From IMG/VR virus record IMGVR_UViG_3300020558_000266, positions 1 through 56,528 of that record: a stretch of DNA of 56,528 bases. One strand, given 5' to 3'. This document shows, one piece after another, positions 9,062 to 17,647 of this stretch. The position numbers were made by a program, and so were the translations under genes. The first letter of the stretch is position 1; each line of letters starts with the position of its first letter. The notes under the pieces are model-generated. The model worked only from the letters and a program-made list of their open reading frames with translations, made no database searches and was not told where the DNA came from. The DNA is from a virus.

Positions 9062-9745
9062 ATGAAAATTGGTTTATTAATCATAGGAACAAACAAATAC
9101 ACACAATTTCTACAACGTTTAATAACTAGTGCCGATAAACATTTTTTAACTGACAAAGATGTTACTTATTTTATTTTTACAAATAAAGATGATTTTACCA
9201 TAGAGACGAATAGAAATGTGGTTATGGTTCCGGTAGAACACAAGCCATGGCCCTTTATGACGTTATATCGATATAAAATCTTCACACAAAATAGTGACTT
9301 TCTAAAAGATATGGACTATCTCTATTATTGTGATGCAGATATGTTATTTGTAGGTGATTTTGGTGATGAAATTTTAGGTGAGTTGGTTGCAACACAACAT
9401 CCAGGATTTTATGGTAGAAGAGGCACTCCGGAACATAGACCTCAATCTTTGGCATATGTTGGACCTAATGAAAAAATGCAATATTTTGCAGGGGGTTTTA
9501 ATGGGGGTTCAAAAAATGGGTTTCTTAAAATGGCAAAAGAAATAGATAAAAACATAGACATCGATTTTAATAATGGGGTAGTTGCAATTTGGCACGACGA
9601 AAGTCATATGAATAGATATTTTATTAATAACCCACCAACAATAATTTTATCACCTAGTTATTGTTATGGTGAATTAATGAATATACCATTTGAAAAAAAA
9701 TTATTATCGTTAGATAAAAACAATGTGGAAATTAGACAAGAATGA
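9062..9745 (+). CDS. Family GT6 glycosyltransferase (blood-group A/B transferase type)
   Basis: 227 residues, soluble, about the size of bacterial GT6 catalytic domains. Retaining alpha-1,3-Gal or GalNAc transferases of this family share: PWPFMTLYRYKIF (62-74), the DxD site CDADMLF (90-96), TQHPGFYGR with PQSLAYV (111-133), YFAGGFNGGS (141-150) and WHDESHMNRYF (177-187) followed by LSPSYCYGE. All are present in order. Most bacterial GT6 enzymes carry NxN in place of DxD, whereas vertebrate enzymes have DxD; this one has DAD and should use a metal ion. Two genes downstream lies a GT11 fucosyltransferase that could make its classical acceptor. Confidence 0.85.
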   Translation: MKIGLLIIGTNKYTQFLQRLITSADKHFLTDKDVTYFIFTNKDDFTIETNRNVVMVPVEHKPWPFMTLYRYKIFTQNSDFLKDMDYLYYCDADMLFVGDFGDEILGELVATQHPGFYGRRGTPEHRPQSLAYVGPNEKMQYFAGGFNGGSKNGFLKMAKEIDKNIDIDFNNGVVAIWHDESHMNRYFINNPPTIILSPSYCYGELMNIPFEKKLLSLDKNNVEIRQE

Positions 9746-10392
9746 TATCAATATTATTAGCGACATTTAATGGACATAAATTTATCGAAGAGTCAATAAA
9801 TTCAATATTAAACCAAACTTTTAATGATTTTGAGCTTTTAATAGGTTTAAATGGTGAAAATGAAGCAACAAAAAATATCCTAAAAAACTATAATGATAAC
9901 AGGATAAAAATATTTGACTATGGTAATGATAAAGGTAAATCTAAAACTTTAAACAAATTGTTACAAGTTGCAAAATATGATTGGGTTGGAATTCAAGATG
10001 ATGATGACGTTTGGTTACCTCAAAAATTAGAAACTCAAATTAAATTTATCGAACATTTTGATGTAATAGGTAGTTTAATTAACTATATTTCTGAATCCGG
10101 TAAAATAATAGGTTCCCCAAATTTAGCAGTTAACCACGATGAAATAAAAATAAAATCATTATCAGGAGATAATAACATTGCAAACACGAGTGCTATTTTT
10201 AAAAAAGAATGTGCTTTAGAAGTTAACGGTTGGTCAACTAATTTAGATGGGATTGAAGATTTTGATTTTTGGTTAAAATTAATTAGAAATAATAAAAAAA
10301 TAATAAATGTTAATGAAGTGTTAGTTTTACACCGATTACACGGTAAAAGTAATTTTAATACTAAAAAACACGATATAAATAGTATATTATAG
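9742..10392 (+). CDS. Glycosyltransferase family 2
   Basis: 216 residues. Standard GT2 GT-A core: MISILLATFNGHKFIEESI at the start, a central IQDDDDVWLPQKLE (about 83-96) carrying the metal-binding acidic motif, then an INGW-like segment (EVNGWSTNLDGIEDFDFWLKL) typical of the acceptor-side region. It lies between the GT6 and GT11 genes, overlapping the former by 4 bases, so it likely adds a sugar to the same glycan. Specificity cannot be read from the sequence. Confidence 0.85.
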   Translation: MISILLATFNGHKFIEESINSILNQTFNDFELLIGLNGENEATKNILKNYNDNRIKIFDYGNDKGKSKTLNKLLQVAKYDWVGIQDDDDVWLPQKLETQIKFIEHFDVIGSLINYISESGKIIGSPNLAVNHDEIKIKSLSGDNNIANTSAIFKKECALEVNGWSTNLDGIEDFDFWLKLIRNNKKIINVNEVLVLHRLHGKSNFNTKKHDINSIL

Positions 10393-10394
10393 AT

Positions 10395-11195
10395 ATGATT
10401 TATTGTAAACTTAAGGGCGGTTTAGCAAACATGTTATTCCAAATTGCGGGAGCGTTGGGTATCGCTAAACGATATGGAATGACCACTTCATTCCCAAACC
10501 TAAATGAACACTTGAAGTATTTAAATCAAGATAATTTTTATAATTCTAAACTTAAACATGCTGAGGATTATAAAATAATTGTGGGTAAAATCAATCAATC
10601 CCCACCTCCATCACGTCAACTAAAATATATTCATTACCCGTTTCACTATCATGAAATACCACTGAATAATGAAGATTATTTGATTGAAGGTTTTTTCCAA
10701 AGTGAAAAATATTTTAATAATGCAAAGACTGAGATATTCGAATTGTTTGAGGAACCATCAATAGTTGAAAAAATAATAGGGGAAAAGTATCCTCAATATT
10801 CCGGTAGAACAACTTCACTACACGTAAGACGTGGGGATTATTTAAAAATGCCGGATTATCACCCCACACAAACTATATCGTATTATGAAAAGGCGATGGG
10901 AATTTTAAAAGATGATACTGATTATTTTTTGGTCTTTTCAGATGATATTGAATGGTGTAAAGAAAATATCGTCGGTGATAATATTATTTACATCGACAGT
11001 GAAATTGATTATATTGAATTGTTTTTAATGACCAGATGTAATAATAACATAATTGCAAATTCATCATTTTCATGGTGGGGGGCATGGTTAAATAAAAATG
11101 AAAATAAAAAAGTCGTATCTCCAACATTATGGTTCGGTAGTGGTGTTGGTGAAAATACAAATGATATAATACCTGAAAACTGGATAAAAATATAA
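10395..11195 (+). CDS. Alpha-1,2-fucosyltransferase, family GT11
   Basis: 266 residues, close to bacterial GT11 enzymes (about 280-300). Family blocks are in order: N-terminal KLKGGLANMLFQIAGALGIA, the GDP-fucose-binding HVRRGDYL, FSDDIEWCKENI, and the closing block NSSFSWWGAWLN. These inverting enzymes transfer Fuc from GDP-Fuc to Gal, giving the Fuc-alpha1,2-Gal (H-type) unit. GDP-mannose 4,6-dehydratase, the first enzyme towards GDP-Fuc, is encoded 2.4 kb downstream. The second enzyme (GDP-fucose synthase) is not in this window. Confidence 0.88.
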   Translation: MIYCKLKGGLANMLFQIAGALGIAKRYGMTTSFPNLNEHLKYLNQDNFYNSKLKHAEDYKIIVGKINQSPPPSRQLKYIHYPFHYHEIPLNNEDYLIEGFFQSEKYFNNAKTEIFELFEEPSIVEKIIGEKYPQYSGRTTSLHVRRGDYLKMPDYHPTQTISYYEKAMGILKDDTDYFLVFSDDIEWCKENIVGDNIIYIDSEIDYIELFLMTRCNNNIIANSSFSWWGAWLNKNENKKVVSPTLWFGSGVGENTNDIIPENWIKI

Positions 11196-11198
11196 AAC

Positions 11199-11612
11199 AT
11201 GGAAAATATATATTCAAAAGTAGACCCTAACAAATTATTACACATTATTGTTAGAAAAGAAGATTTAGTTAAGGGCAGAAATGAAATTGTCCCTACAAAT
11301 AATTTCATACAATGTGCAATTCTTAATATGGATGAGGGTAAAACTTTTAAACCTCACAAACATATTTGGAAAGAAAGAACTCGAAATGTAATTGCTCAAG
11401 AAAGTTGGGTTGTGATTGAGGGTTCCGTTAAATGTGTTTTTTACGATGTTAATGACCAAGTAATTGCGGAACCAATATTATATCCGGGTGACGCGTCATT
11501 CACTCTTGAAGGAGGTCACACTTATGTAATTTTAGAAGATAATACTTTAGTATACGAATATAAAACAGGACCTTACGAAGGACAATCATTAGACAAAACT
11601 TTTATCGAATAA
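11199..11612 (+). CDS. Cupin-domain protein (sugar-cluster type)
   Basis: 137 residues forming one cupin barrel. Metal or substrate ligands are suggested by PHKHIWKERTRN (about 48-59), VVIEGSVKCVFYD (71-83) and LYPGDASFTLEGGHTYVI (93-110). Cupins of this size occur in O-antigen clusters either as nucleotide-sugar keto-isomerases (FdtA/WxcM type) or as WbuC-type proteins of unclear role. Position, directly before an acyltransferase and near a DegT aminotransferase, supports a sugar-modifying role. I cannot decide between isomerase and non-enzymatic function. Confidence 0.7.
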   Translation: MENIYSKVDPNKLLHIIVRKEDLVKGRNEIVPTNNFIQCAILNMDEGKTFKPHKHIWKERTRNVIAQESWVVIEGSVKCVFYDVNDQVIAEPILYPGDASFTLEGGHTYVILEDNTLVYEYKTGPYEGQSLDKTFIE

Positions 11613-12148
11613 TGATTAAAATTTATGGTAATAATAATTTTGTAGACGAAAGAGCTATAATAAAAAGAGAATTAATAATTAATGGTTCTCACAATGCGGT
11701 GGACGCAGGTGTATACATTTCAACAAATGTTACACTAAACCATTACACTCATATATCACCATATGTAACAATAATCGGTGGTAGTGAAGGTAGATTTGAG
11801 TCTAAAGGTTTTAATAATATCATGGCAGGAGCCAGAATTATCTGTGGTTCTGACAGATTTGATGATAGTGGGTTATTTGGAGCTATGATACCTGAAGAAT
11901 ACAAAGGAACTCAAGTTATTAAACCAGTTATTATGGAAGAATATTCTAATATAGGTAGTAATGCAATAGTATTACCAGGTTCTATTTTACGTAAGGGTGT
12001 ATTATTGGCTGCGGGTAGTTTATTAATTGGGGATACCGAGGAATGGGGAGTTTATAAGGGTAATCCTGCGGTTTTAGTAAAAAAAATTGATGGTGAAAAA
12101 ATAATTAAATTAGGTGAAAAACTTAAAAATAATGAACTATATATTTGA
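11612..12148 (+). CDS. Hexapeptide-repeat acyltransferase (left-handed beta-helix)
   Basis: 178 residues with imperfect hexapeptide repeats through the protein (VDAGVYISTNVTLNHYTHIS; YSNIGSNAIVLPGSILRKGV; GVYKGNPAVLVKK at the end). It matches CoA-dependent sugar O- or N-acetyltransferases, which act as trimers with acetyl-CoA bound between subunits. Neighbouring DegT aminotransferase and GDP-mannose dehydratase genes make N-acetylation of a 4-amino-4,6-dideoxy sugar a likely job. The start overlaps the cupin stop by one base; the next gene overlaps its 3' end by 17 bases. Confidence 0.82.
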   Translation: MIKIYGNNNFVDERAIIKRELIINGSHNAVDAGVYISTNVTLNHYTHISPYVTIIGGSEGRFESKGFNNIMAGARIICGSDRFDDSGLFGAMIPEEYKGTQVIKPVIMEEYSNIGSNAIVLPGSILRKGVLLAAGSLLIGDTEEWGVYKGNPAVLVKKIDGEKIIKLGEKLKNNELYI

Positions 12149-12854
12149 CATTGACGCTGGAGGTATTTTTTCAAAATATATGTTTGGAGTGCAAAATGCC
12201 ATAAAATACGATTTTGATTCAATTTATTTAAACATCATAGACGATAGAACAATCCCAAATGCGTTTGATTTTGTTTTAGACCAAGAAATACAAAACACAT
12301 TTACTAAAATATTTTGTGAAAATTTAGGAACATATGATAAAAAAAACCCTATAGAAAATTCGATAAATTTTAACTATTATAAAGAATTGGCTGAAAAAAT
12401 TAAAATTAAACAAACCATACTTGATAAAGTGAATAAATACGTTAAAAAATTCAATATTAATGAAAACACAATTGGTGTTCATTTAAGACTAACTGATATG
12501 AATATTCATCATAAGAAACAATATGGTGTTTTAACTTTTGAAAATTTTGTTTCTAATATGGATACTAATAAAGATTATTTTATTGCATCAGATAACCATG
12601 AAAGTATTCAAAAATTAAAAGAAATCTTTGGGAATAAGATAAAATATGTCCCTAAAATGATTAGGTGTGAAAAAGAAAACGACGACTCAACTATTTTACA
12701 AATTGATAATTTTAAAAATGAGAAGTTTTGGGTTGAGTCATTCATTGAAATGTTACTCTTGTCGAAGTGTGGTAAAGTAATATGTAGGACCAGTAATTTA
12801 ATCAACGCGTCAATAATACATTCAAATAACATAAAAGAAATAATTAGAATATGA
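12132..12854 (+). CDS. Fucosyltransferase-like protein (GT-B, NodZ/O-FucT-like)
   Basis: 240 residues from the ATG at 12132 (MNYIFDIDAGG), chosen over the ATG at 12114 because it overlaps the upstream gene less and starts at the first conserved-looking strand. Residues about 110-150 hold TIGVHLRLTDMN and DYFIASDN, like the GDP-fucose-binding HxRxxD and A-S-D-N blocks of NodZ/FUT8/POFUT-type enzymes. The C-terminal segment (MLLLSKCGKVICRTSNLINASII) is the usual end of that fold. Donor specificity for GDP-Fuc is inferred, not shown. Confidence 0.6.
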   Translation: MNYIFDIDAGGIFSKYMFGVQNAIKYDFDSIYLNIIDDRTIPNAFDFVLDQEIQNTFTKIFCENLGTYDKKNPIENSINFNYYKELAEKIKIKQTILDKVNKYVKKFNINENTIGVHLRLTDMNIHHKKQYGVLTFENFVSNMDTNKDYFIASDNHESIQKLKEIFGNKIKYVPKMIRCEKENDDSTILQIDNFKNEKFWVESFIEMLLLSKCGKVICRTSNLINASIIHSNNIKEIIRI

Positions 12855-13585
12855 AAATTAATTATAATCCATGGCCAATAGGTAAGGTCCCAAAAGAACT
12901 TCAAAGACCCGAATTAGATAAATTAAAAGAATTAGGTTACCATTGGGATGACCCTAGAGACGTTGTGACAATGTTCGAAGAAAAAGTTGCAAAGTTTTCA
13001 GGTTCAAAATATGCAGTTTCGGTTGATTGTTGCAGTCACGGAATATTTTTGTCGTTACAATATTTAAAATCGATTAAAGAAATTGATGAAAATACCACAA
13101 TAACAATCCCATCAAAAACTTATATTTCACCTCCAATGCAAATTATTCATTCAGGGTTAAAAGTCGAATTTGAGGATATTGAGTGGTCAGGTGTTTATCA
13201 TTTAAAAGGTAGCAGAGTTTGGGACGGTGCTGTTAGATGGACTAAAGATATGTATATTGGCGATAATTCATTACAAGTAATTTCTTTTCAAATGAAAAAA
13301 AGAATACCTATTGGTAAAGGTGGGATAATCTTAACGGATGATGAAGAAGCGTATAAATGGTTAAAATTGGCATCTTATGATGGTAGAAATCTAAATACCC
13401 CCTACACAGATGATGAACACATAACAATCATGGGTTATCATATGTATATGACACCTGAAGACGCAGCTAGAGGTATTATACTAATCGATAATGTAAATAA
13501 AGATTCTGAAATTCATGAAGATAGTGGAAACCACACCAATTATACTGATGTTTCAAACATAATTAAAAAAATATTAAATAACTAA
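12851..13585 (+). CDS. DegT/DnrJ/EryC1/StrS-type sugar aminotransferase (short)
   Basis: 244 residues against about 370 for typical members. N-terminal blocks are intact: FEEKVAKFSGSKYAVSVDCCSHGIFLSL (42-69), TITIPSKTYISPP and a Trp-Asp-Gly-Ala site (124-127) equivalent to the family's E-D-A-A. A candidate PLP lysine lies in SFQMKKRIPIGKGG (145-158). The C-terminal domain, which completes the substrate pocket, is mostly missing. It may be a compact variant or partly degraded. Beside GMD and an acyltransferase it fits conversion of a 4-keto-6-deoxy sugar to the 4-amino sugar. Confidence 0.75.
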   Translation: MKINYNPWPIGKVPKELQRPELDKLKELGYHWDDPRDVVTMFEEKVAKFSGSKYAVSVDCCSHGIFLSLQYLKSIKEIDENTTITIPSKTYISPPMQIIHSGLKVEFEDIEWSGVYHLKGSRVWDGAVRWTKDMYIGDNSLQVISFQMKKRIPIGKGGIILTDDEEAYKWLKLASYDGRNLNTPYTDDEHITIMGYHMYMTPEDAARGIILIDNVNKDSEIHEDSGNHTNYTDVSNIIKKILNN

Positions 13586-13587
13586 AA

Positions 13588-14568
13588 ATGAAAAAAGCAT
13601 TTATTACAGGAATTAACGGCCAAGACGGTTCTTATTTATCAGAATACCTTTTAGGTTTAGGGTATGAAGTTCATGGTATTGTTAGAAGAAATTCGGTATC
13701 AGAAAATCAACAAAATAGATTTTCAGATGAAATTAGAGAAAAATTAAAAATTAGTTATGGCGATTTATTAGACCAGGGTAGTTTAGAAAGATTACTAAGT
13801 GAAATACAACCTGACGAAATTTATAATCTCGCAGCTCAAAGTCACGTTAGGGTTAGTTATGAAATACCACAATTTACCGTCCAAACAAATGCGTTAGGGG
13901 TTCTTAACATATTAGAAGCCTATAGACGAGCATGTCCAAATGCAAAATTTTATCAAGCAAGTTCATCCGAAATGTTCGGGAATTCAATTGATGATGATGG
14001 GTTTCAGAGAGAGACTACAAGGATGACACCGGTCAGCCCTTATGGATGTTCAAAAGTATTTGCATATAACATAGTTAAAAATTATAGAAACGCATATAAT
14101 TTACACGCTTGTAATGGTATTTTATTTAACCATGAATCACCAAGAAGAGGGTCTAACTTTGTAACAAATAAAGTTGTTAAAACTGCGGTTAGAATTAAAT
14201 TAGGTCTTGAGAATAAACTTGAATTGGGTAATATGGATTCATATAGAGATTGGGGTCATTCTAAAGATTATGTAAGGGCAATGCACTTAATTATAAATAA
14301 CGAATTACCTGATGATTTTGTTGTATCCACAAGAGAGACTCACTCAGTTAGAGAGATGGTTGAATATGTTTTTGGAAAACTTGAATTAGATTATAACCAA
14401 TATGTTACCCAAAATTTAAAATTTTTAAGACCCGAAGAGTTAAAATTTTTGAAAGGAGATTCAACAAAAATTAGGACTGAATTAGGGTGGGAACCGGAAT
14501 ATACATTTGAAACAATGTTAGATGAAATGATTGAATATTGGATAAATTATTATAAAACTAATAAATAA
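13588..14568 (+). CDS. gmd: GDP-mannose 4,6-dehydratase
   Basis: 326 residues (family usually 340-370). Converts GDP-D-mannose to GDP-4-keto-6-deoxy-D-mannose, the precursor of GDP-fucose, GDP-rhamnose and GDP-perosamine. Extended SDR features: NADP-binding ITGINGQDGSYL (6-17), the RRNS signature (33-36), NLAAQSHVRVSYE (80-92), SSSE (125-128) and the catalytic pair Y152/K156 in PYGCSK. ILFNHESPRRGSNFVTNK is the GDP-sugar-binding block. It directly follows the DegT gene and precedes a DUF6165-like gene. Confidence 0.93.
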   Translation: MKKAFITGINGQDGSYLSEYLLGLGYEVHGIVRRNSVSENQQNRFSDEIREKLKISYGDLLDQGSLERLLSEIQPDEIYNLAAQSHVRVSYEIPQFTVQTNALGVLNILEAYRRACPNAKFYQASSSEMFGNSIDDDGFQRETTRMTPVSPYGCSKVFAYNIVKNYRNAYNLHACNGILFNHESPRRGSNFVTNKVVKTAVRIKLGLENKLELGNMDSYRDWGHSKDYVRAMHLIINNELPDDFVVSTRETHSVREMVEYVFGKLELDYNQYVTQNLKFLRPEELKFLKGDSTKIRTELGWEPEYTFETMLDEMIEYWINYYKTNK

Positions 14569-14951
14569 TGATACAAATCCCTGTTAGTGTTGGAGAATTA
14601 ATCGATAAATTATCAATCCTATATATAAAACAAACTATGATATCTGATAACTCTAAATTAGAGTTTATTAATAAAGAATTTGAATTGTTATATAATTTTT
14701 CATCTTCATATTTAAACGATGAAAAACTTTTAGAGTTATATCACCAACTAGTTAATGTTAATACTACATTGTGGAAAATTGAAGATGAATTAAGAATAAT
14801 TGAATCTCAAAACATTTTCGATAATAAATTTATTGAGTTATCTAGATTAGTATATAAAAATAACGATATTAGGTTTACTATTAAAAATACAATAAATCAA
14901 TTAACTAATTCTGAAATACAAGAACAGAAAGATTATGTTAATTACCAATAA
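14568..14951 (+). CDS. DUF6165-like protein
   Basis: 127 residues matching, from memory, the DUF6165 pattern: N-terminal IPVSVGELIDKLSILYIK, central LWKIEDELRIIE, then FIELSRLVYKNNDIRFTIKNTIN and a terminal QKDYVNYQ. Members usually sit beside glycosyltransferase genes but have no known activity. It is all-helical and soluble. It overlaps the GMD stop by one base. Confidence 0.65.
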   Translation: MIQIPVSVGELIDKLSILYIKQTMISDNSKLEFINKEFELLYNFSSSYLNDEKLLELYHQLVNVNTTLWKIEDELRIIESQNIFDNKFIELSRLVYKNNDIRFTIKNTINQLTNSEIQEQKDYVNYQ

Positions 14952-14968
14952 ACTTAAAAAAATTTTAA

Positions 14969-15718
14969 ATGGGGAATCCTAGAGCTAAAAGACCATCTTC
15001 AACTGCAACCACAGGACAAGAGGTAAATACTAAAACAAGAAAAGAATTAATCTGTACAATTCTAAAGAAAAAAACTAAAGAAAAATTTTTAACTGTAAAT
15101 CAAAAGAAATATTATGATACTTTAGTCTCAAGTGAAATTACAATATGTTCTGGTCCAGCAGGGGTTGGAAAAAGTTACATAACAATGAAAGCTGCGGTAG
15201 ATTTACTTGCAGACCCAACCACTCCATATGAAAAAATTATTATAGTTAGACCAGCAGTAGAGGCTGAAGAAAAATTAGGTAGTTTACCCGGAAATGTTGA
15301 AGAAAAATTAGACCCGTATATTTTCCCATCTTATTACTTATTAAACAAAATAATCGGTAAAGAAAATAGAGAAAAATTAAAAGAAATTGAGGTTATTGAA
15401 GTATTTGCTTTGGCATTTATGAGAGGGATGAATATTGACAATTCAATTTTAATTTTTGAGGAAGGTCAAAATGCCACTCCAAGTCAAATGAAACTACTAT
15501 TGACAAGAATAGGGTTTAATAGTAAATTTTTCATATCAGGAGATGTTGAACAATCCGATAGATATAAAAATAAAACTCATAGTGGGTTATGGGATGCAAT
15601 GGAAAAGTTTAGAAATGATGAATACGTCTCAACTTTTGAGTTTAAAGATAGAAATGATATTGTTAGAAATCCTTTAATTAGTAAAATTTTACAAAAATAC
15701 GATAACGAAACGGAATGA
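14969..15718 (+). CDS. phoH: PhoH-like P-loop ATPase
   Basis: 249 residues. Walker A at 62-69 (GPAGVGKS), the PhoH-specific IIIVRPAVEAEEKLGSLPG block and Walker B-like SILIFEEGQNATPSQMK, followed by FFISGDVEQSD, are all present. PhoH proteins form ring ATPases, probably RNA helicases, and are common in large and marine phages; their phage role is unsettled. A basic Ser/Thr-rich tail (1-40) precedes the core. It lies 17 bases after the DUF6165-like gene. Confidence 0.92.
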   Translation: MGNPRAKRPSSTATTGQEVNTKTRKELICTILKKKTKEKFLTVNQKKYYDTLVSSEITICSGPAGVGKSYITMKAAVDLLADPTTPYEKIIIVRPAVEAEEKLGSLPGNVEEKLDPYIFPSYYLLNKIIGKENREKLKEIEVIEVFALAFMRGMNIDNSILIFEEGQNATPSQMKLLLTRIGFNSKFFISGDVEQSDRYKNKTHSGLWDAMEKFRNDEYVSTFEFKDRNDIVRNPLISKILQKYDNETE

Positions 15719-16305
15719 GAATCGCAATAGAATTAAATGGAGTATTACGAGATACCTTAAAAAAAATACAACAAGAGTATGAGAAGTGGTATTTAGAAAA
15801 CCCATTCAAAGAAGACGAAGAAAAATCTGATTACGAAGTAATTTCTGATTTAACAACTTTAGATATTTCAAAACATCTTAAGTTTAAAGATGAAGATGAA
15901 TTGTACAATTTTTTATACAAGGAACACACTATGGAAATTTTTGGTCACGCAGGTTCAGTAGAAACTTCAAGTATGATGGACTTTAATGACTTTTATTTAG
16001 ATACGAGAGATAATCATGATATTCTGATAGTTTCCGATGAAATGGGTAAATCAAAACCAGCTTCATTATTTTTCATATCAAAATTTGGTTGTCTTGTTGA
16101 AACAGTTAAATTTTATAGTGAATCAACAATAAATTCAATGTGGGAATCAATAGATGTTTTACTTACCGCGAATCCTAACTTATTATTAAACCATCCTAAA
16201 GATAAAGTTGTTATTAAATATGAAACATCATATAATCAAGAAATTAATGTAGAACATTCAATAACAAAATTAAAGGAATTACAAAATAAAATAAAAGAAC
16301 TATGA
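15715..16305 (+). CDS. HAD-like protein with altered catalytic Asp pair
   Basis: 196 residues. The N-terminus MRIAIELNGVLRDT lines up with the HAD nucleophile loop (DxDGVLxDT), but both Asp positions are changed (Glu at 6, Asn at 8). Other HAD landmarks remain: ILIVSDEMGKSKPASLFFISKFG resembles motif II/III, and a C-terminal VDVLLTANPNLLLN stands where D-D is expected. It may be a non-catalytic binding protein. It overlaps the PhoH stop by 4 bases and the next ATG by 4. Confidence 0.55.
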   Translation: MRIAIELNGVLRDTLKKIQQEYEKWYLENPFKEDEEKSDYEVISDLTTLDISKHLKFKDEDELYNFLYKEHTMEIFGHAGSVETSSMMDFNDFYLDTRDNHDILIVSDEMGKSKPASLFFISKFGCLVETVKFYSESTINSMWESIDVLLTANPNLLLNHPKDKVVIKYETSYNQEINVEHSITKLKELQNKIKEL

Positions 16306-16592
16306 TTGAAGTATTAGGTGAAAACTACTTTATTGATTTAGATAAAGTGGAGGAATATTTGGACATGTCAGACCAAAATTTCGAAAATGTATCTTCTGGT
16401 GAAACAGAAGTAAAAATTAATATGTTAAAATTTGAAATGGTAAAAATGTTATTTGACACTATTTTAACTGAACATAATGACATTGATGATAAAATTTTGA
16501 ACTCAAGTTCAAAATCAGGAGGTAATACCAGCATACCTTTTAGGATTGCATTCAACAGCTTATTAAATAAAAAACTTATAAATCGATATTAA
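16302..16592 (+). CDS. Hypothetical protein
   Basis: 96 residues, acidic in its N-terminal half, with a predicted helical C-terminus (residues 40-96). There is no cysteine, membrane segment or motif I recognise. It starts inside the preceding stop (ATGA overlap) and ends just before a glycosyltransferase gene, so it is a member of the operon. Function unknown. Confidence 0.6.
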   Translation: MIEVLGENYFIDLDKVEEYLDMSDQNFENVSSGETEVKINMLKFEMVKMLFDTILTEHNDIDDKILNSSSKSGGNTSIPFRIAFNSLLNKKLINRY

Positions 16593-16593
16593 A

Positions 16594-17646
16594 ATGGATA
16601 CATCATTAAATGAAAAAGTAAAAAAATCGATACAGAACCTAAGGGAAAAACAATCAAGAATTTATTTTCTTGTTCAAGACACCAAAGGAAATGCTAAAGC
16701 TTCTGTTAGATTAATTTATCAAATGGCGAAATCGCTATTAGATGCAGGTTTTAACCCTATAATTCTCCACGAGAAAAAAGAATATGCAGGTGTTATTGCT
16801 TGGTTAGATGAGGAATATATGTCAATACCTCACATGTCAATTGAAGGCCAAAATTTGGAAATTTCACCGGAAGATTTCATAATCATTCCTGAGGTATTTG
16901 GTTATGTTATGGAACAAATTAAAAATTTACCTTGTGGTAAAATTGTTTTAACTCAAAACTATAATCATATTGTTGAGACATTACAACCTGGTCAAAATTG
17001 GGCTCAATATGGTGTTTTCAAATGTTTAACTACAACAACAAAACAACAAGAGTATATTGAGACAGTAATGAGACAATCGTCTTTTGACATAATCAAACCT
17101 TTAATAACTGATAATTTTTACCCTAAGAATCTTCCACCGATGCCAATTATTGGTGTTCATACTAAAGACCAATCAGATACAATTAATATAATTAAAACAT
17201 TCTACCTTAAATTCCCTCAATATAGATGGTTCACTTTTAGAGATTTAAGAGGTCTTTCAGAAAAAGAGTTTGGTAATTCATTAAGAGAATGTTTTATGAG
17301 TGTTTGGATTGACGATGAAAGCGGTTTTGGAACTTTTCCATTAGAGTCTATGGCATCAGGAGTTCCTGTTATTGGGAAAGTTCCTTACATTCAACCTGAA
17401 TGGATGAACGAAGACAATGGGATATGGGTAACAAACAAACCAATGATGTGTGATTTCATTGCTGACTTTATTCAAAATTGGTTAGAAGATAATATTAAAC
17501 CTGAACTTTATGATAATATGAAGAAGACGGTAGAATCCTATACTAATAAACAAGAGTTTGACTCTAGTGTTATTTCATTATTTGAAAATTACTTAAATAC
17601 AAGAGCTGACTCATTCGAACAACAAATATCTAAAACTGAAGAATAA
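16594..17646 (+). CDS. Glycosyltransferase, GT-B fold
   Basis: 350 residues. Residues 20-50 form the first Rossmann unit (RIYFLVQDTKGNAKASVRLIYQMAKSLLDAGF). The C-terminal half carries ESGFGTFPLESMASGVPVIGK (about 247-266), the E-x7-E/SxxxG pattern that binds the donor nucleotide-sugar phosphates in GT4-type enzymes. No membrane anchor. It is followed within 2 bases by a GT2 gene, and the pair probably acts on the same glycan. Confidence 0.8.
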   Translation: MDTSLNEKVKKSIQNLREKQSRIYFLVQDTKGNAKASVRLIYQMAKSLLDAGFNPIILHEKKEYAGVIAWLDEEYMSIPHMSIEGQNLEISPEDFIIIPEVFGYVMEQIKNLPCGKIVLTQNYNHIVETLQPGQNWAQYGVFKCLTTTTKQQEYIETVMRQSSFDIIKPLITDNFYPKNLPPMPIIGVHTKDQSDTINIIKTFYLKFPQYRWFTFRDLRGLSEKEFGNSLRECFMSVWIDDESGFGTFPLESMASGVPVIGKVPYIQPEWMNEDNGIWVTNKPMMCDFIADFIQNWLEDNIKPELYDNMKKTVESYTNKQEFDSSVISLFENYLNTRADSFEQQISKTEE

Positions 17647-17647
17647 T

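Noticed and set aside
12114-12131. Upstream ATG for the fucosyltransferase-like gene
   Set aside because: Adds only MKNLKI and deepens the overlap with the acyltransferase; the ATG at 12132 fits better.
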